In this document: positions 1-12,740 of the stretch, one piece after another
Layout of the letters: every line of letters begins with the position of its first letter
How positions within the stretch are numbered: the stretch's first letter is position 1
Origin: Sipunculus nudus
Lineage: Eukaryota; Annelida; Sipuncula; Golfingiida; Sipunculidae
Assembly: GCA_026874595.1 (NCBI GenBank)
Contig: CM049308.1
Coordinates: 40,534,527 to 40,598,526 of the forward strand
DNA length: 64,000 bases
Direction of reading: 5' to 3'
The notes under the pieces: model-generated
What the model was told of the DNA's origin: nothing
The model's input: the letters and a program-made list of their open reading frames with translations, nothing else
Database searches by the model: none
Made by a program: the position numbers and the translations under genes

Positions 1-1494
1 ACCATAGATACATGATTCCTTTTTTCTATATTATATGCAAGCATGCGGTTTTAACAATTTCATAGGCCATTCTATTTCCCGTATGATGTAACAAATACCT
101 TTATGCAATGATTTTATCGCAAACAAGATGTCCAGTTTGAACTATAGACAACAAGTTTGAAAGTATATGTCTGAATAACAAAATCCACCAATTATATTCC
201 AAATCAAATATATGTGTTATCTGTACTTCCAAACACTCTCTGAAATTCACCATAAAGGGTCTTAGGTTTAGGAATCCATCAATAACAAACATCTCTGGAC
301 AACAAAATGTGTAGGGAAACTTAAGACAAAGCCCCCTTTTCCAGATAGATATATCGTGTTTGCTTCTATACAGAACTTTAGACTTGCACTAAAATGGCGG
401 TCTCAGCATAATAATACAACCTAAGCATATTCATATTTTACACTGTATTCATATTAAATATTTTATAATCATAAACAATTAAAGTTAACCCAGTCGGACA
501 TTTTCTCCAATGTCTAAACAATTACGAATGTAAAACTTGGTCTTAACAACGCTTATCGATAATATTCTGACATTTTTTATAGAGACATCTTTATTCAAAA
601 CGAATTAAAACACCCAGCTGATCTTTTTAAGTCCTCATTGACTTGTACTCTAAAGTTTTCCCAGTCTCACAGTGCATAGATCTGAACAAAGCCACAAGCC
701 AAATTTGTCATTTCAGTTAAATATTATTTAGGATAAGTGTAAACAAATGCTGCTTTATGTTTCAATTCTGAGAATTGTCTCTATTGCCTCTGTATCATTT
801 ATCGTTACTGAGATGCGTTAATGCGCAGTGCAAAAAAATTGGTCCAATCCATGTAGAATGCCAATGTAAACACCAATCATGCACTGAATTACCCAGATCG
901 CACCTATACTAGTATGATCTTTATCACCCAAATGACTAAATGCCATAGATTTCCGTCGTATTGAACTTTGATCTTAATGACTACTATCAATAATTATACT
1001 GCAATTTATTAATTTCTTTGAAATGTTACATCCAAATAGATATAATACCCAACGGGTGTTCAAGAACCGCTCATTGGCGTATTATATAAGTCCATATATA
1101 AGACTCGCTAAGTGAATGGATTTGCTTGTAGCCCTTTTCTCTTCAGATAGATATTATTTTTGATAAGTGTAAACAAGTATTGCTTCATGGCACATTTTCA
1201 TTAAAGCATTTACCATATTTATAATCGATATGTATTTGTGCCTTGATTATTAATGATCAAAGGTGTGGACAATTAAATAAATTGTTTCAATCCCCTGGGT
1301 TCTTCGTCAATACGACTTTGATATAGATTTCGAAAGGGTTGGTTTCACTGGAAAAGTGTATATATATTAGTATTTTCCCTATATATTTCAATTATTATTA
1401 TATAAATCTTTATAATTCTAATATTTATGCAATATTAATTGTTATTAAAATGATATATATCTTTACTTTTTCAATATTTTCTTCAGAACATGAG
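1..1494. other. AT-rich non-coding flank
   Basis: I see no gene in this stretch. It is AT-rich with stop codons in all frames. The only longer open frame, on the - strand at 101-292, has no recognisable domain, no splice context and no codon pattern. It serves as the left flank of the large transposon that starts at 1495. Confidence 0.6.
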
Positions 1495-1696
1495 TAGTCC
1501 ATGGGCTAGGAAGGGTCACCGCGCACCCCCTCTGGGATTTTATGACATAGGTATTTTTAGATCCCTAAGTATGTCTAATTAAGGAATTTAGATGTTAACA
1601 TTGATTATTTTGGGATACACGACCTTTTTAAGCCGTTTTAAGACAACCGCGTCACTACGCAATGCACGCGCAGCTGGAAGCTATGATAAGGGGGTA
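1495..1696 (+). repeat. Left terminal inverted repeat of the Academ-like element
   Basis: This 202-bp repeat is the reverse complement of 8183-8384 with only scattered mismatches. It begins TAGTCCATGGGCT and ends in AAGGGGGTA. The candidate target duplication GAG lies directly outside it. The high similarity of the two repeats over their whole length argues against great age. Confidence 0.85.
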
Positions 1697-2471
1697 GGGG
1701 TATGTAAATGCTTCTATCTCAGTTAATATTTGACATATTAACTTCAAATAAACTTTATTGTGTTTAGAAATAACCCCAAAATACCACTGATATAATAAAA
1801 TGGTTACATACATAATATGCATTTGTCAAATAAGCTCTAAATCACGATATTAATAAATATCCTGAAAGTTTTAATTTTTACCACTTTGTCTGAAAACTTT
1901 TTCCAATATAGGTATATTGTCAGATAATGCGAGTACTTTTATATTCTTAATTTATTTTTACAGTAGTTCTTGATATTTCTGGTGAAAAATGAATAAAAAT
2001 TATGAATGTTTGACCACATATGTATATCATTTATGTTACGCTGTTTCTTCTGCTTTATGGTGCCTTTTTATATAACGCATATGAGGGGTTCCGTGTTCCT
2101 GTCTTGATGTATATTTGATTTTTAGTGTGATGATTGGCTAATCCTATGAATACAAAAATAATTAAGAAAATTTTCTTTCCTTTAATATAGGATCTATATA
2201 TCGTGATGGGTTAAAATATGCCATAGAGATACATGCAGAGTCCTACCATAATCGATGATTTAACACAGAATTCTCAAAGTGGCATTCAGTTGCGTAATCG
2301 TCAAATAAAACGTTTACATGTTGATTTGAAATGCTTACATATTAATATATAAAATAAATATCATATTCATGAAAAGAGTATATCCGCCGTCCATTCACGA
2401 GAATTGCCTCTAAACCAGGGATTTCGCGCCATAGTGATGTAGCCTAAATTAATCATTATCCGAACTCCCTG

Positions 2472-5400
2472 TTAGACTACACACGTCATCCGACTCCGAT
2501 TGATCAGCGTCTTCATCTGAGCTGTCCTCAACCGTGTCCTGGAGAATGCTAATTTTTGAGGTAGAATGTCCCCTGAAGGAAAAATAGTCGATATAATTAC
2601 CTGTTCCACGGCTGACTTAGCACAATAAAAATCATCAAATAGTCTAGACATAAGTTTAAGGCATGATTCTTTTAACAGAACAGGACTACACAAAATAATT
2701 ATATAATCATGTGGGGCATTGATTTATTAAATTCACACAGCATAATGAGCGCCTATTAGTTCAGTATGAAGTGTATACTAAGCAGCTGTCTACTTGAAGT
2801 ACACTATGAAGATATTTCACTGCATTTTAAAAGTTTAATCTTCAGTTTGGGTAAGTTGATAAACAAACCTTAGTATGACTGAAATATTTTTGACAACTGA
2901 CTCGGATACATAAGTTATGGTAATAATTACAAAAAAAAGTTAAAGGTTGAAACAACACAAGCGGATTACCTTCTACCCAAATGGGTTCCAGATTTCCTTG
3001 GCTCAACTTCCATCCATGCATGACCATCTGTAGGAGGAGGAATGTCCGGGTTAGCTATGTGAGCTCGCAGCTTGGTAGTTAGCCCTCTTGATGTATTGCA
3101 CCAGGCAATGTTAACTCGGAGGCAGTGATCCCATGTCGATATTCTTGGATGGATTGAGCATATCATCGGTTGTGCATTTTTCTTTAATTATTGAATATCT
3201 AAGTTCATCAACACTTGAAAAGCGTGGTCGGCCATACATGGCACAAGTGAACCTTTCCAAATCTGACCCAAAATCCTCTGACACCTCCGAGGAATCACCA
3301 AGGGTCGAAAGTACAGATGTTAACCGTGCATCGCTTTAATGGGTTTCACTTTTCCAATTCCTTTGAAAGCACTTGTGCTATCACGCCCACTGAATGCATG
3401 TAGAGACATGAGCGCAGTGCAGTGTTCCTGTGTTAAACCCTTGGAAAAATATGTGATGTTGATAAGCCTTCTCCTATTTCCAGTACTTGTGTCAAATAAG
3501 ATTGTTATTTTGTCCAACTGGGGGGCATAATGTAGAAGTATGAAAAATATATCACTGTCAGGGCTTCTGACCTTGATGTATTTATATCCATTATCCTACC
3601 CATACATACAGTACAGGATGACCCTAGAGTCTGTCTCTTTCTGGGTTGAGTTCAGCTAGTGTTCAATATTTCCTTGCTGAGTGTTTTCACCATCTTCTGA
3701 TGTTAGCAACATGGCTGCGCCCTCACAAATCAGGATAAGCTTTCTACCATAAAGTTTCTTGGCCATGCTGTTGCTGCTCCAAATCTTGTTCAAAACCTGG
3801 ATGAACTGTCGTTTATTCTCGTCATTGGCCAAAAACAGTTTCCAGTCTGCCGGTCTTTTAGTACTCTCCCCTGTTATGATGCGTTTCTCACTGAAACCCC
3901 TCCTCTGTCTTTCTTTAGACTTGACAGAATCCTCCTTTACATATCAGTGCTGAATATGATATCACCTGTAGGTGGAAGCATATTCAGTAACTTGTGGCCA
4001 ATCTGATGAAAGTTGTTTGGCACGTCCTTCATGCAGTAGAAAGTAGCATTTCCATCCTCTATAAGTAAGGTTTCCTCAGCTGGGGGAAGAGTTGCATCAG
4101 CTGTGTCTGATATGAGATATTGAAATCCTTTCGATTTATCAGTTTTCGCAAAATACCCATCAGCTGTTCCAATACAGTGTGGGACGGGAGTGATTGGATA
4201 TGTCATCAACTCTCTCAGGCCAAGCTTTAATCCCTCTCCTTTGACCAGCAACTGAAATGCTATGTTTCCTTGTTCTTTATATTCGATCATTTTGTTATTC
4301 TTTGTTTTTTTTATCCTTGCTGTCTTTGACATGTTTGCAAGCGATTTTAGCTTCAGCTTCTTTATTGGTTGAAAAAAGGTCAGTCTTCGTCTCCAACCTT
4401 TCCTTGATAAATTGACTCTTGGCCTCTCTTCCTAATCTTTCTGCCCGCAAGACGTCTAGCTGGATGTCATCTGTTGCGGGGGCACCTGACGAAATGCAGT
4501 AGAGCTTCTCCTTGTCTTCTACACAGAACGGATTAAGGAAACTCTTGACTGATTCTTGAGCTTTCACTACATTATCTTCACTCCTCTGAACTTCTACAGG
4601 GCGTAAATCTCTATGGGAGGAGCCAAAATCTGTACCTGAAAACATATCTACCATGTCAAAGGTGGCTCGAAGGTAATTTGACCGTTCATGGGTTGTGCGA
4701 ACCCATCTTTGGTAAGCAGGATAATTACTCAGAATTCCTGAAAGTCCAGCAACAGATCCGCCAGCACCACCGTGAGACTTTGCATGCTTCATAAAAGTCT
4801 CCTCGATAGTCTTATCAACAGCACATCTATTGCCTGACACTGATTGCACCTCGTTGAAGCAACTCTAGCGCTCCAGGATGAGAATGTTCAATATTTGCGA
4901 TGAAAATTGAAAGGAAAGTCAGGTAACGGACATAATTGTGCCCACCAAAGCTGAAAAACAGATCCGGCATTTCAAGCAAGCACTATGCATATAGAAAGAA
5001 ATCATTGCACTTGACTGCCTTTATCAAAGTAAGTACTAGCTGAACATGATCCATATAAGTAAGCCAGTACTGCGCAGTCTTTCCCATGCTCCCATTGCGT
5101 ACCAGCTCCTTAAATTCCAGGTATCCATGAAGGAAAGTCTGAACTTCATTTGACTGCATGCTAACATCCATCGTCTCTTGTGACATACACTGCATGAAGG
5201 CCTCAAGTTTGCACACGAGTTCTGATGATATATTTGATTCCTCATCTTCATCTGCCTGACCATAATGAAACAGGTACTGTTGCAATACCAACCTATCGAG
5301 ACATTCTAGCATTGTTTTGTGGCAATGTGACGCCCGATCATAGTGTTTCCTGGAAAGAACTCCATGTATGGATCCTGTTCCAATCAATCCTGCTTCTAGA

Positions 5401-7421
5401 AGCACATCAGAAAGTCCGGAACCATCCATTTTTTTCACCAACATCCTAAAATAACCGCATATCAAATGAAAAGTTCCTATCATAACAATGTGATGTTTGT
5501 ACCTGACGGGATTGTTCCAGATGATGGGGAGATTCTTCATACACACTCCAAGGGCAAACGTAGTGACCACATAAGTCTGACCAACATCTTTGGAGGCTTC
5601 TTCTGCATATTTGAGGCATTCCTGCACAGTTTTATAATCTGTTATAGGATGATTGATCACGGGATAATAATCCATGGTTGTTAATTTAGAAGGTTTCTCC
5701 CCAGTGACAGACACGAACCCAGCCCAACTCGGCACTTCCTGTTCTCGCAAAGCACTCCACCACCTGGTTAATATCCACAGCAAATGAGTCTGACCGGCAG
5801 TTTGAAGTCTGTGTATCACATCTGGATAATGGAGTTGGACAATTTTTAGAGCTGGACTTTTGCGCTGTGTGACATAACAATCTGGTAGGGTTTCTGATGA
5901 CTCTTTAACAAGTGATCGTACGTGTGTTTTTGATACAGACGGCATTGTGGGCAAGTTCTCACTTTGTTCAGGAATAGGCCCTTCAGTCTCCTGTAACATG
6001 ATACCATGAGCTGTATGTATAGAGCTCTTACCTGTCAGGCTGTTTAAAAGCTGATCGAAATTATCAAATTCTGAATGAAACACTGCTAAACAAGTTGGAT
6101 TTTGCACAATCTGTGTGTACAGTAGTCGTTTCTACTGCAACTCGTGCCAGTGCAGTTTCTAGTTCCAAGGAGAAGCTGTAATTTTCACAAACACCAAATC
6201 GATTCAACAGTGTGATGAGTTCAGCCCTCCTGAACATATGACGTAATGTCATACAGATGAGCACATGCTTTGGAAGTTTCCATTCCCCACTACTGGCTGC
6301 GCGGCAAATGTCCTGACCTTTCGAGGAAACCAGCCTGTTTACTTTTGCTGACTTGGTCTTAGGGTTACCAGATAAAAGGTCTCTAAGAAATGCATCAAAT
6401 TCATCTGGAATTGCATTTTCAATTGCCTCAAGATACTGAACTGTTGGTGGCCATGGCATATTATTTGTATCCTTAGCAGAGTTCAGGATAACCTTTCGGA
6501 GATGAGAAGCAGCTGCTGCAGTAACATCGGCTGTTGCAAGCTGATAAGCACACTTTACGGCTGTACCCGCAAGTATCTCAGAACTGTACACAAGATAAGA
6601 CTGAAACTGACCTGGGTTGTCCAGTTTAACAAAAGAACGTTTCTCGTATATTCAGTATCCTTTTCTAATTTAGCTTTCAACTTCTCTCCAGGATAGGTAG
6701 GATTTTTAAATTTTGTATCTTCTAAACTGGCAACGTACAAATGTGTTAGATCATTCAGCTTCCAAACACCTTTTCCCTGCAAAATATCTAGATCAATAAC
6801 TTTGCAAACCTCTTTAAACGCTTTTTCGTGAGCCTCCTCTAGTTCAGCCTGTAACTGCTTTTCTCTTTCATCCTGGCTTCTGCCTCGGTCTGATTCTCTG
6901 GTATAATATTTTCTACATGTAGGATGAAATCTTGCCTCAACTGCGAACAAATCGAAACCTCTGATTCTTCTCAAAAGCATTTCATCATTTTTCCTTTCAG
7001 CAGTTTGAACCACAATTTTCCAACTGTCCGACTGGAACTTTTTGGTAGCTTCAGTGGTCCATACTCCTTTCTTTTTCACTTTGGTGACACCTTCTTTGTT
7101 ACAGAAAATGCAGTCTGCATCAAACAGAATACACCGACTTGCCTGTCCTGATTTTCTAAACTGATAACCCTCCCCGGATCCAGATGAAGTGGACGGTACT
7201 TGAAGCCTCTGCAGATTAGCAGTAAATCTCTGGTAGCAATCCCAATAGTATCCATGATTAGCTTCAAGTGTATCAGGTAAAAGGGAACAGATTTCGTCCA
7301 TTCGTTGTTTGGAGCCTACAGGTTGTGCCTGTCTCAGTGCACATACATTTTTCAGTTTACCCAGTCTTTGCCTGCTACTTTCCCACCTCCTCCACTTCTG
7401 TGGTTTCCTGCTGCTACTCAT
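2472..7421 (-). pseudogene. Broken transposon ORF: Cys/His N-terminus, large central region, C-terminal PIN/XPG-like nuclease
   Basis: This reads as one long protein-coding region interrupted by frameshifts near 6640, 6118, 4847, 4308 and between about 3940 and 3500, with in-frame stops near 4983 and 3660. In order it carries: a Cys/His pair pattern (CIFC, then FHPTC) typical of large invertebrate mobile-element proteins; a central region with a GTFH...LLEAG core, which in related proteins may be an RNase H-like fold; and the pattern DKTIEE..KHAKSHGGAGG. The C-terminal part has the PIN/FEN1 signature in order: STDM, KETDSR, SPDSDI, then HAFSGRDSTSAF. Family knowledge: the ETDSR and SPDSD motifs carry the acidic metal ligands of this nuclease fold. 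In many relatives the HAF motif reads GCD, here GRD. After a likely intron the protein ends in an acidic tail (DSSDEDAD) with its stop at 2472-2474. The start at 7421 is the first ATG of the open frame. Confidence 0.75.
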
Positions 7422-8182
7422 TTCTGGAGTCAGTTACTGTGGCTGCAAAATGCCAAAAGGTAGTTACGCCTTGCAAGCGTAAACCAGAACAGAACATGCA
7501 ATTGCATTTTGGAAATAAATACCTATAAATATCCACTAACACAAAATTTGGTCGTTTAGGTTGTTTAAGATTTTAATATGAATCATTTATTTCTATAAAA
7601 TTCATCTTAAAAAGTCCTGATAAGCCATGTAAAACGAAATCAGCATTTAAGAGTCATATAATAATTGTAAATTCAACAGGAAAACGACAGAATACACAAA
7701 CTAAACAAATTAATCAAAATAAACAAATAACAGGTATGATGCGTTAGTTTTACCTCAGATGAAGATTTGCAATGAGAAAGTGATATATTAATATATTGAA
7801 TAATAGGCTAGCTCAGTATTTACATTAAAGCAGCTCTGTTCTTATGAAATGAATTTAAACCTTACCTTAACTTTGCTGAGAAAGACCAACATCTGATCTT
7901 TTTCAGTCTGAGCCTAATGTAATGCGATTTTGATGTCTTTGGATGCAACAGTATGAACAATAACGCATCCGACGGTAAATGTTTTTTGTACAAAATCACT
8001 TCGCTATGAAGGAAGAATCCGAGATTAGAGCATTTCAAATGGGTTGTCCCAAAAATTATTAGTTCTCATTCAATAAGATTGATTCAGCAGATAGTATCCA
8101 GATATGAAAAAGGCAGCCTTAACACTTAATACATACTCCGTTTCAGAATAATAACCATTCAAAGTAGCAGACAGGCATCGCA

Positions 8183-8384
8183 TACCCCCTTATCATAGCT
8201 ACCAGCTGCGCGTGCATTGCGTAGTGACGCGGTTGTCTTAAAACGGTCTAAATAGGTAGTGTATCCCAAAATAATCAATGTTAATATCTTAATTCCTTAA
8301 TTAGACATACTTAGGGATCTAAAAATACCTATGTCATAAAATCCCAGAGGGGGTGCACGGTGACCCTTCTTAGCCCATGGACTA
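8183..8384 (-). repeat. Right terminal inverted repeat of the Academ-like element
   Basis: This repeat pairs with 1495-1696 over the same 202 bp and ends GGACTA, followed outward by GAG. It lies upstream of the element's - strand ORF, about 0.76 kb before the first ATG at 7421, so the element's promoter is probably in or near it. Confidence 0.85.
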
Positions 8385-8387
8385 GAG

Positions 8388-9195
8388 GGCATTTTAACAC
8401 ACTCACAGGATACAATTTCACATCAATTGATGACGTGACCTTTTGACCTCTTGCGACCTACAATCATACTTTGACATGATTTTAGATGTATATAGATTAA
8501 TTTATATGAGTTTTAGAGTCAATTTAGTTAACAACATTCCGTTTATTGTTGTAAACTTGTGAAAATTATGTAAAATCCTGTTATTTTGGACTCGGGCCTG
8601 CTGAAAAAACCAGAAACCGAGTTCGGGGGGGGGGACCCCCTCCAGAATGATCAGGATCGACCTGTAGATACTTCATACCAAATTTGGTGCTTTTATCCGG
8701 CGTGTAACAATAATTCCGTTAAGCCACCGGACTATACGGAATGTGGGGGAAGGGGGTTTATGAGACCCGTCGGTGTCTAGTTCTGGACTAATAACTGACA
8801 CTTTTGGTTAAGGCTACAGGGCTCGACCCTGGCAATATCTTTAAGGCATTTTAAATTTCAAATTTTGTTTAAATGATCAGTTATGTTTATTCCAAGCCCA
8901 AATATAGAAGATTTGAAATCCAGTAGTTTTTAGAGTAACATTTTGTACCTTCATCTTCATTCAATAAACCTAGGTATGCTCCCATCTTTACAAATATAAT
9001 TTGTATTTATCATTGAATGCCTGACAGCAATGAGTTTCAATGTAAGTTACAAATTCTTAGGCAGCTATTTGTACCATACACTTTAATGTCTATTAACACA
9101 ATTAGGTGTATATATCTAAGGTACGGGCGAGAGCATAACTGAATGAATTAAATAATATATGCACACGGTCCACGTTATTATATTGTCCCGTTCGG
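8388..9195. other. Non-coding, no gene seen
   Basis: No gene is visible. The stretch contains a G run near 8627-8635 followed by a short C run, and otherwise AT-rich sequence. The small open frame at 8586-8780 crosses the G run and has no recognisable content. Confidence 0.5.
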
Positions 9196-9507
9196 CCGAA
9201 TCACCGGTGAGAGTGCTTAGATCACTGCTTATGGCACAATCAGTACACAGTACGACATGTAAATGTAGAAACTAGTATGACAGCAGCTATACATTAAAAA
9301 AACATGCATCATAATGTCTTTCAACACATAATTCATTATATGTACCAGTCATAATGGCCGCATCACCGATGAGAGTGCTTAGCTCTCTGCTTAATCAGTA
9401 CACAGTACGACATGTAAATGTAAACTGGTTTATCAGCAGAAATACATTAAAAAACATCTTAATGACTTTCAACACAGAATTAATCATATGTACCAGTCAT
9501 TATGGCC
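9196..9507. repeat. Diverged tandem duplication, unit about 150-163 bp
   Basis: Two adjacent copies are visible. The first starts at about 9200 with TCACCGGTGAGAGTGCTTAG, the second at about 9363 with TCACCGATGAGAGTGCTTAG. Both then share a stretch ending in ATGTACCAGTCATxATGGCC. The second copy is slightly shorter because of small deletions. No coding content is apparent. Confidence 0.75.
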
Positions 9508-9827
9508 CAGATAAAAGTAACGAGGAAAACGAGAAAGGGATAGAAAAAATAGTTTCATGCCATCGAGTAGGATATAAAAATTGTAAGCAGTAATTATCAT
9601 ACCTTCAATTATGCTTCACGCGTTACAGTTATACACTCCAGTCGTCCAACACATCGTTTCATGTAACCGCGGCTTTCTATGGCAAGGTTCTTTGGACAGG
9701 AAAACACCAGGGTGCGCACAGAGCAAGGAATGGCCATATATATATATATATATGGCTAGCATAAATACGCGTTTAATTTAAGTTCTAGGATACTGTGTTC
9801 TCGGTTGACTCTTACTCAATATAATGC

Positions 9828-9831
<4 letters not shown>

Positions 9832-9886
<55 letters not shown>
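9832..9886. repeat. (TA)n microsatellite
   Basis: About 55 bases of uninterrupted TA. A shorter TA run lies at about 9735-9753. Similar runs recur across the window. Confidence 0.95.
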
Positions 9887-9891
<5 letters not shown>

Positions 9892-10130
9892 GTATATATA
9901 GGCAGCATTCAGCAAAAAAATATTCTTCCATTGATTCTCATAGAAAAACCTTTTGTTAAGTCATTGACGTTTTGGAGGTTGTATATTGTAGACTCTATTG
10001 AACCCACATGGTTCTGTATAGATCCATGGTTCCAGAAGGAACCATTTTCTCATAGAAAAGGTTCATCTGGCACTTGGAGTTTCTTGCCCCTATCATGACT
10101 TATAACTAGAAATGTGCTCAGAGAGTACAG

Positions 10131-10351
10131 ACCTCCGCCAAAGCAGCGCATTTCCCCATATGACATGTATCCTTGTAAAAGAGGCTCCGATGCTTTACAG
10201 ATTGATCACCCCCAAAATTTATTCGATTGTTCCATGTATCAAACCGAGCTATGCTGAAAATTTTATCAAAATCAGTTGATAACCCATTTGGGAATGTTGC
10301 TAACAGACAAACCAACGCCACTGAAAACATAAGCCACCGCTTGGCGGAGGT
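10131..10351. repeat. Small foldback element with CCTCCGCCAA ends
   Basis: The left edge ACCTCCGCCAAAGC is the inverted counterpart of the right edge GCTTGGCGGAGGT, about 220 bp apart. This is the size of a non-autonomous inverted-repeat element. The open frames inside it, on both strands, look incidental. The target duplication is not clear. Confidence 0.45.
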
Positions 10352-11389
10352 TATAATGTTCAAAATGGAATCCGTGGTGTCAGTGGCGTCAATTTATCTT
10401 CAAGGGTGGGGGAAGATTCGCAGGCGTGTGAGGGTAGTCAAAGTTGAGACAGCTTCTCTTATTACATGTTAATGTCTGTGTCAATCATTTCAAATATATA
10501 ACAATAAAGTATAAGGTTTTTACAAAAGGCATGTTTCCACTATTAGTTTACTCTAAACCAGGTTTAGAAATATGTTTCATTATAATCTCAGAAATTAAAA
10601 CAACATGTAATCATTAATACGTTTTATATTTAGTATTAATTACTATTATCTTAATATCGGGGGATTATTACATTGACCATCCGCCCTTGCTAAAATCCCC
10701 CCCCCCCGTAATCATGCCCCTGCGTGTTGTGACAGGAAGTCCCGATGATTTAAACTCCCATGCGCACGTTATTTAAACTCAGAGGTCAACTGTTCAATTA
10801 TCGGGTGTTTTGGTCTACCGATGTATTAGAAGAGGAAATAATATGAGGTAAGGCCTATGATTATATAAATTTCATATAAAGAATGTCAAGATCATTCGTT
10901 TATAGTTTAACTGTCAAACGATTTAATGTCCTCAACTAGTCTCTGCAAAAGAATTTACATTCACTTCATTTAATCGTGGAAAAAGGTCAAAGCGTTTATT
11001 ATTTGAAAAGGGCTTATGATTATATTATGGTAAGTTATTGGAAACATATTCCTAAATTATAAAAAAAAATGTTGAAAATGCACATGAAATTTTGATTCAC
11101 ATAGCAAAAGAGTCAAAGATAATTTTGTCCTTATTTACACCACCTGATTATAAGGAGGTTACAAATATATTTTGAAGGATAACATAATATTACTTTTTCA
11201 ATGTAATGTCATATCATTGGAATCAAATACACGCATGTAAACATTATACGTATTATATTTTGATTGATTAAAAAACTGCTGGGTTTTTTAATCATATGGG
11301 CATGGGGACAAAACGGAGTCTCTCATTCTTTGGTCATGCATAATTATACATTCACTGAGGGTGTTCTCGAATAAACCTGGCGTTTCATT
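10352..11389. other. Non-coding, no gene seen
   Basis: AT-rich sequence without recognisable genes. A poly-C run of 12-13 bases lies near 10699-10712, one of many such runs in the window. Confidence 0.5.
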
Positions 11390-11983
11390 AGGGCCCCACT
11401 TGACATGCAGTGCCCTATAGTGTGTCAAGCGGGGCCCTATAGTGATCACCGTGTCAGTCCGTTCTTCCGTCCTTCCGTCAGTGACACTTTCTTTCGCGCG
11501 CGATAACTCAACAACAACATACTGCAGCTTTCCCAGATTCACAGGGATGGTTGTTACCTATGAGGGCTCCAGACCTATTGAATTACAAACCTTTCGGAAT
11601 TCGTATATGGCCGCCACAGCCCGATCGCTGGTTTTCTTTCGCACGCGATAAAAATCAGCAACAACCTTCTGCAGCTTTCCCAATTTCACAGGGATCATTG
11701 GTTCCTATGAGGGCTCCAGACCTATTGAATTATAGACCTGCTCAAAATCAAATATGGCTAACAGACTACATTCGGTGATTTTCAATTGCACACATTATTT
11801 TAGACATATCTTCTTTAATATCATTTGATCAAGTACAATTTTTTCCCTCATGCATATTGATAAAAATCTGTATCTGTTTGTGATATTTTTTAAAATTTAC
11901 TTAATTTTTCACCCATATGTAAACTAGTCCAGCACAAGCAGAAATGCGGGGCCCTCTGAGGACCCTTGTCCGACCACATCTAG
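11390..11983 (+). mobile_element. Helitron-like / pearl-like non-autonomous element, copy 1
   Basis: Seen: the 5' part has GGGCCC-containing foldback sequence, then TCCG/TTCCG short repeats (about 11455-11480). Next come about two degenerate monomers that share the words TTTCTTTCGC, TTCACAGGGAT and CTCCAGACCTATTGAATTA, and then a unique 3' part. The 3' end has a GC-rich hairpin (GGGCCC..GGACCC) followed 15 bases later by CTAG and then T. Family knowledge: Helitrons end in a hairpin plus CTRR and insert before T. Bivalve pearl elements combine ACGG-type microsatellites with tandem core monomers. A homologous, larger copy lies at 60219-62262. The exact 5' boundary is uncertain. Confidence 0.5.
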
Positions 11984-12740
11984 TTAACTAATTACTTACA
12001 AGTATAGACCATACTTAATTAGTGTACCCATCCGTTTTTTTTTTTTTTCTTTACAGACACCAGATACATCTTCTTGGCTAGCAAAAGTGCATATATAAAA
12101 AAAAATAGAGTGGATTTTCATGTGAAAGGGCTGACGATTATAACATGGTAGGTTTCTCCACACTTATTTCTAAATCCTAAAAAGCGTTAAAAATGCACAA
12201 GGAACTGTGAATCATAAAGCAAAAAAAGAACAATCCAAGATTGCTTTGTTTGTATTACCACCTGAGTATAAAGAAGGAGATGAATAATTTAAACAAAAGG
12301 TAATATATATTATACGGTAAGTAAAGTAAGATTAAACGGTCTATATGTAAATGTATCATCATAAAAAAGTACACGCATATACAGTGTATTATGTTTTTAA
12401 TATCTGATGTATAAACTGTACTTTTCGTGTGATTAAACATTTAACCTGTTAATGATGTTTTGTGAATCTTGCAAAACATTGAATGCTTTCCGATATTTAC
12501 AGTTCTGAAACGATCCCCCTTTGAGGGAGAGAGAGAGGGTGTGAGAGAGAGAGAGGGGAACTTTCTTCTAAGGCGCAATTGGCAGCTTCACCGACCATGG
12601 AGGACAGCTAATTAATCATCAAGCCGCGCAATGGAAATGATGGCAACACTGCTATAACACGGTCTGCAAAATATCCAAACACAACGCATATACAACCTAC
12701 ATATTGCACCAATGTATACATACGTTTACGTGTATATTAA
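11984..12740. other. Non-coding, with a GA microsatellite
   Basis: No gene is seen. A GA-rich run (GAGAGAG with two interruptions) lies at about 12525-12558. The rest is AT-rich sequence up to the TAA that precedes the inverted-repeat element at 12741. Confidence 0.5.

Larger units (their letters stand above)
1495..8384 (-). mobile_element. Large TIR DNA transposon, Academ-like, with PIN/XPG-type nuclease
   Basis: Seen: the segment is bounded by 202-bp terminal inverted repeats (1495-1696 and 8183-8384) that match at most positions. The outermost bases are TAGTCC and GGACTA. Both are flanked outward by GAG (1492-1494 and 8385-8387), a possible 3-bp target-site duplication. Between them one long broken ORF runs on the - strand (7421 to 2472). 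From family knowledge: Academ DNA transposons make 3-4 bp target duplications, and one branch encodes an XPG-type nuclease. Inference: superfamily placement rests on nuclease type, size and duplication length, not on alignment. The single copy is no longer coding-competent, with several frameshifts and stops, but its ends are well preserved, so it could be mobilised in trans or be fairly young. An unnamed superfamily remains possible. Confidence 0.75.
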
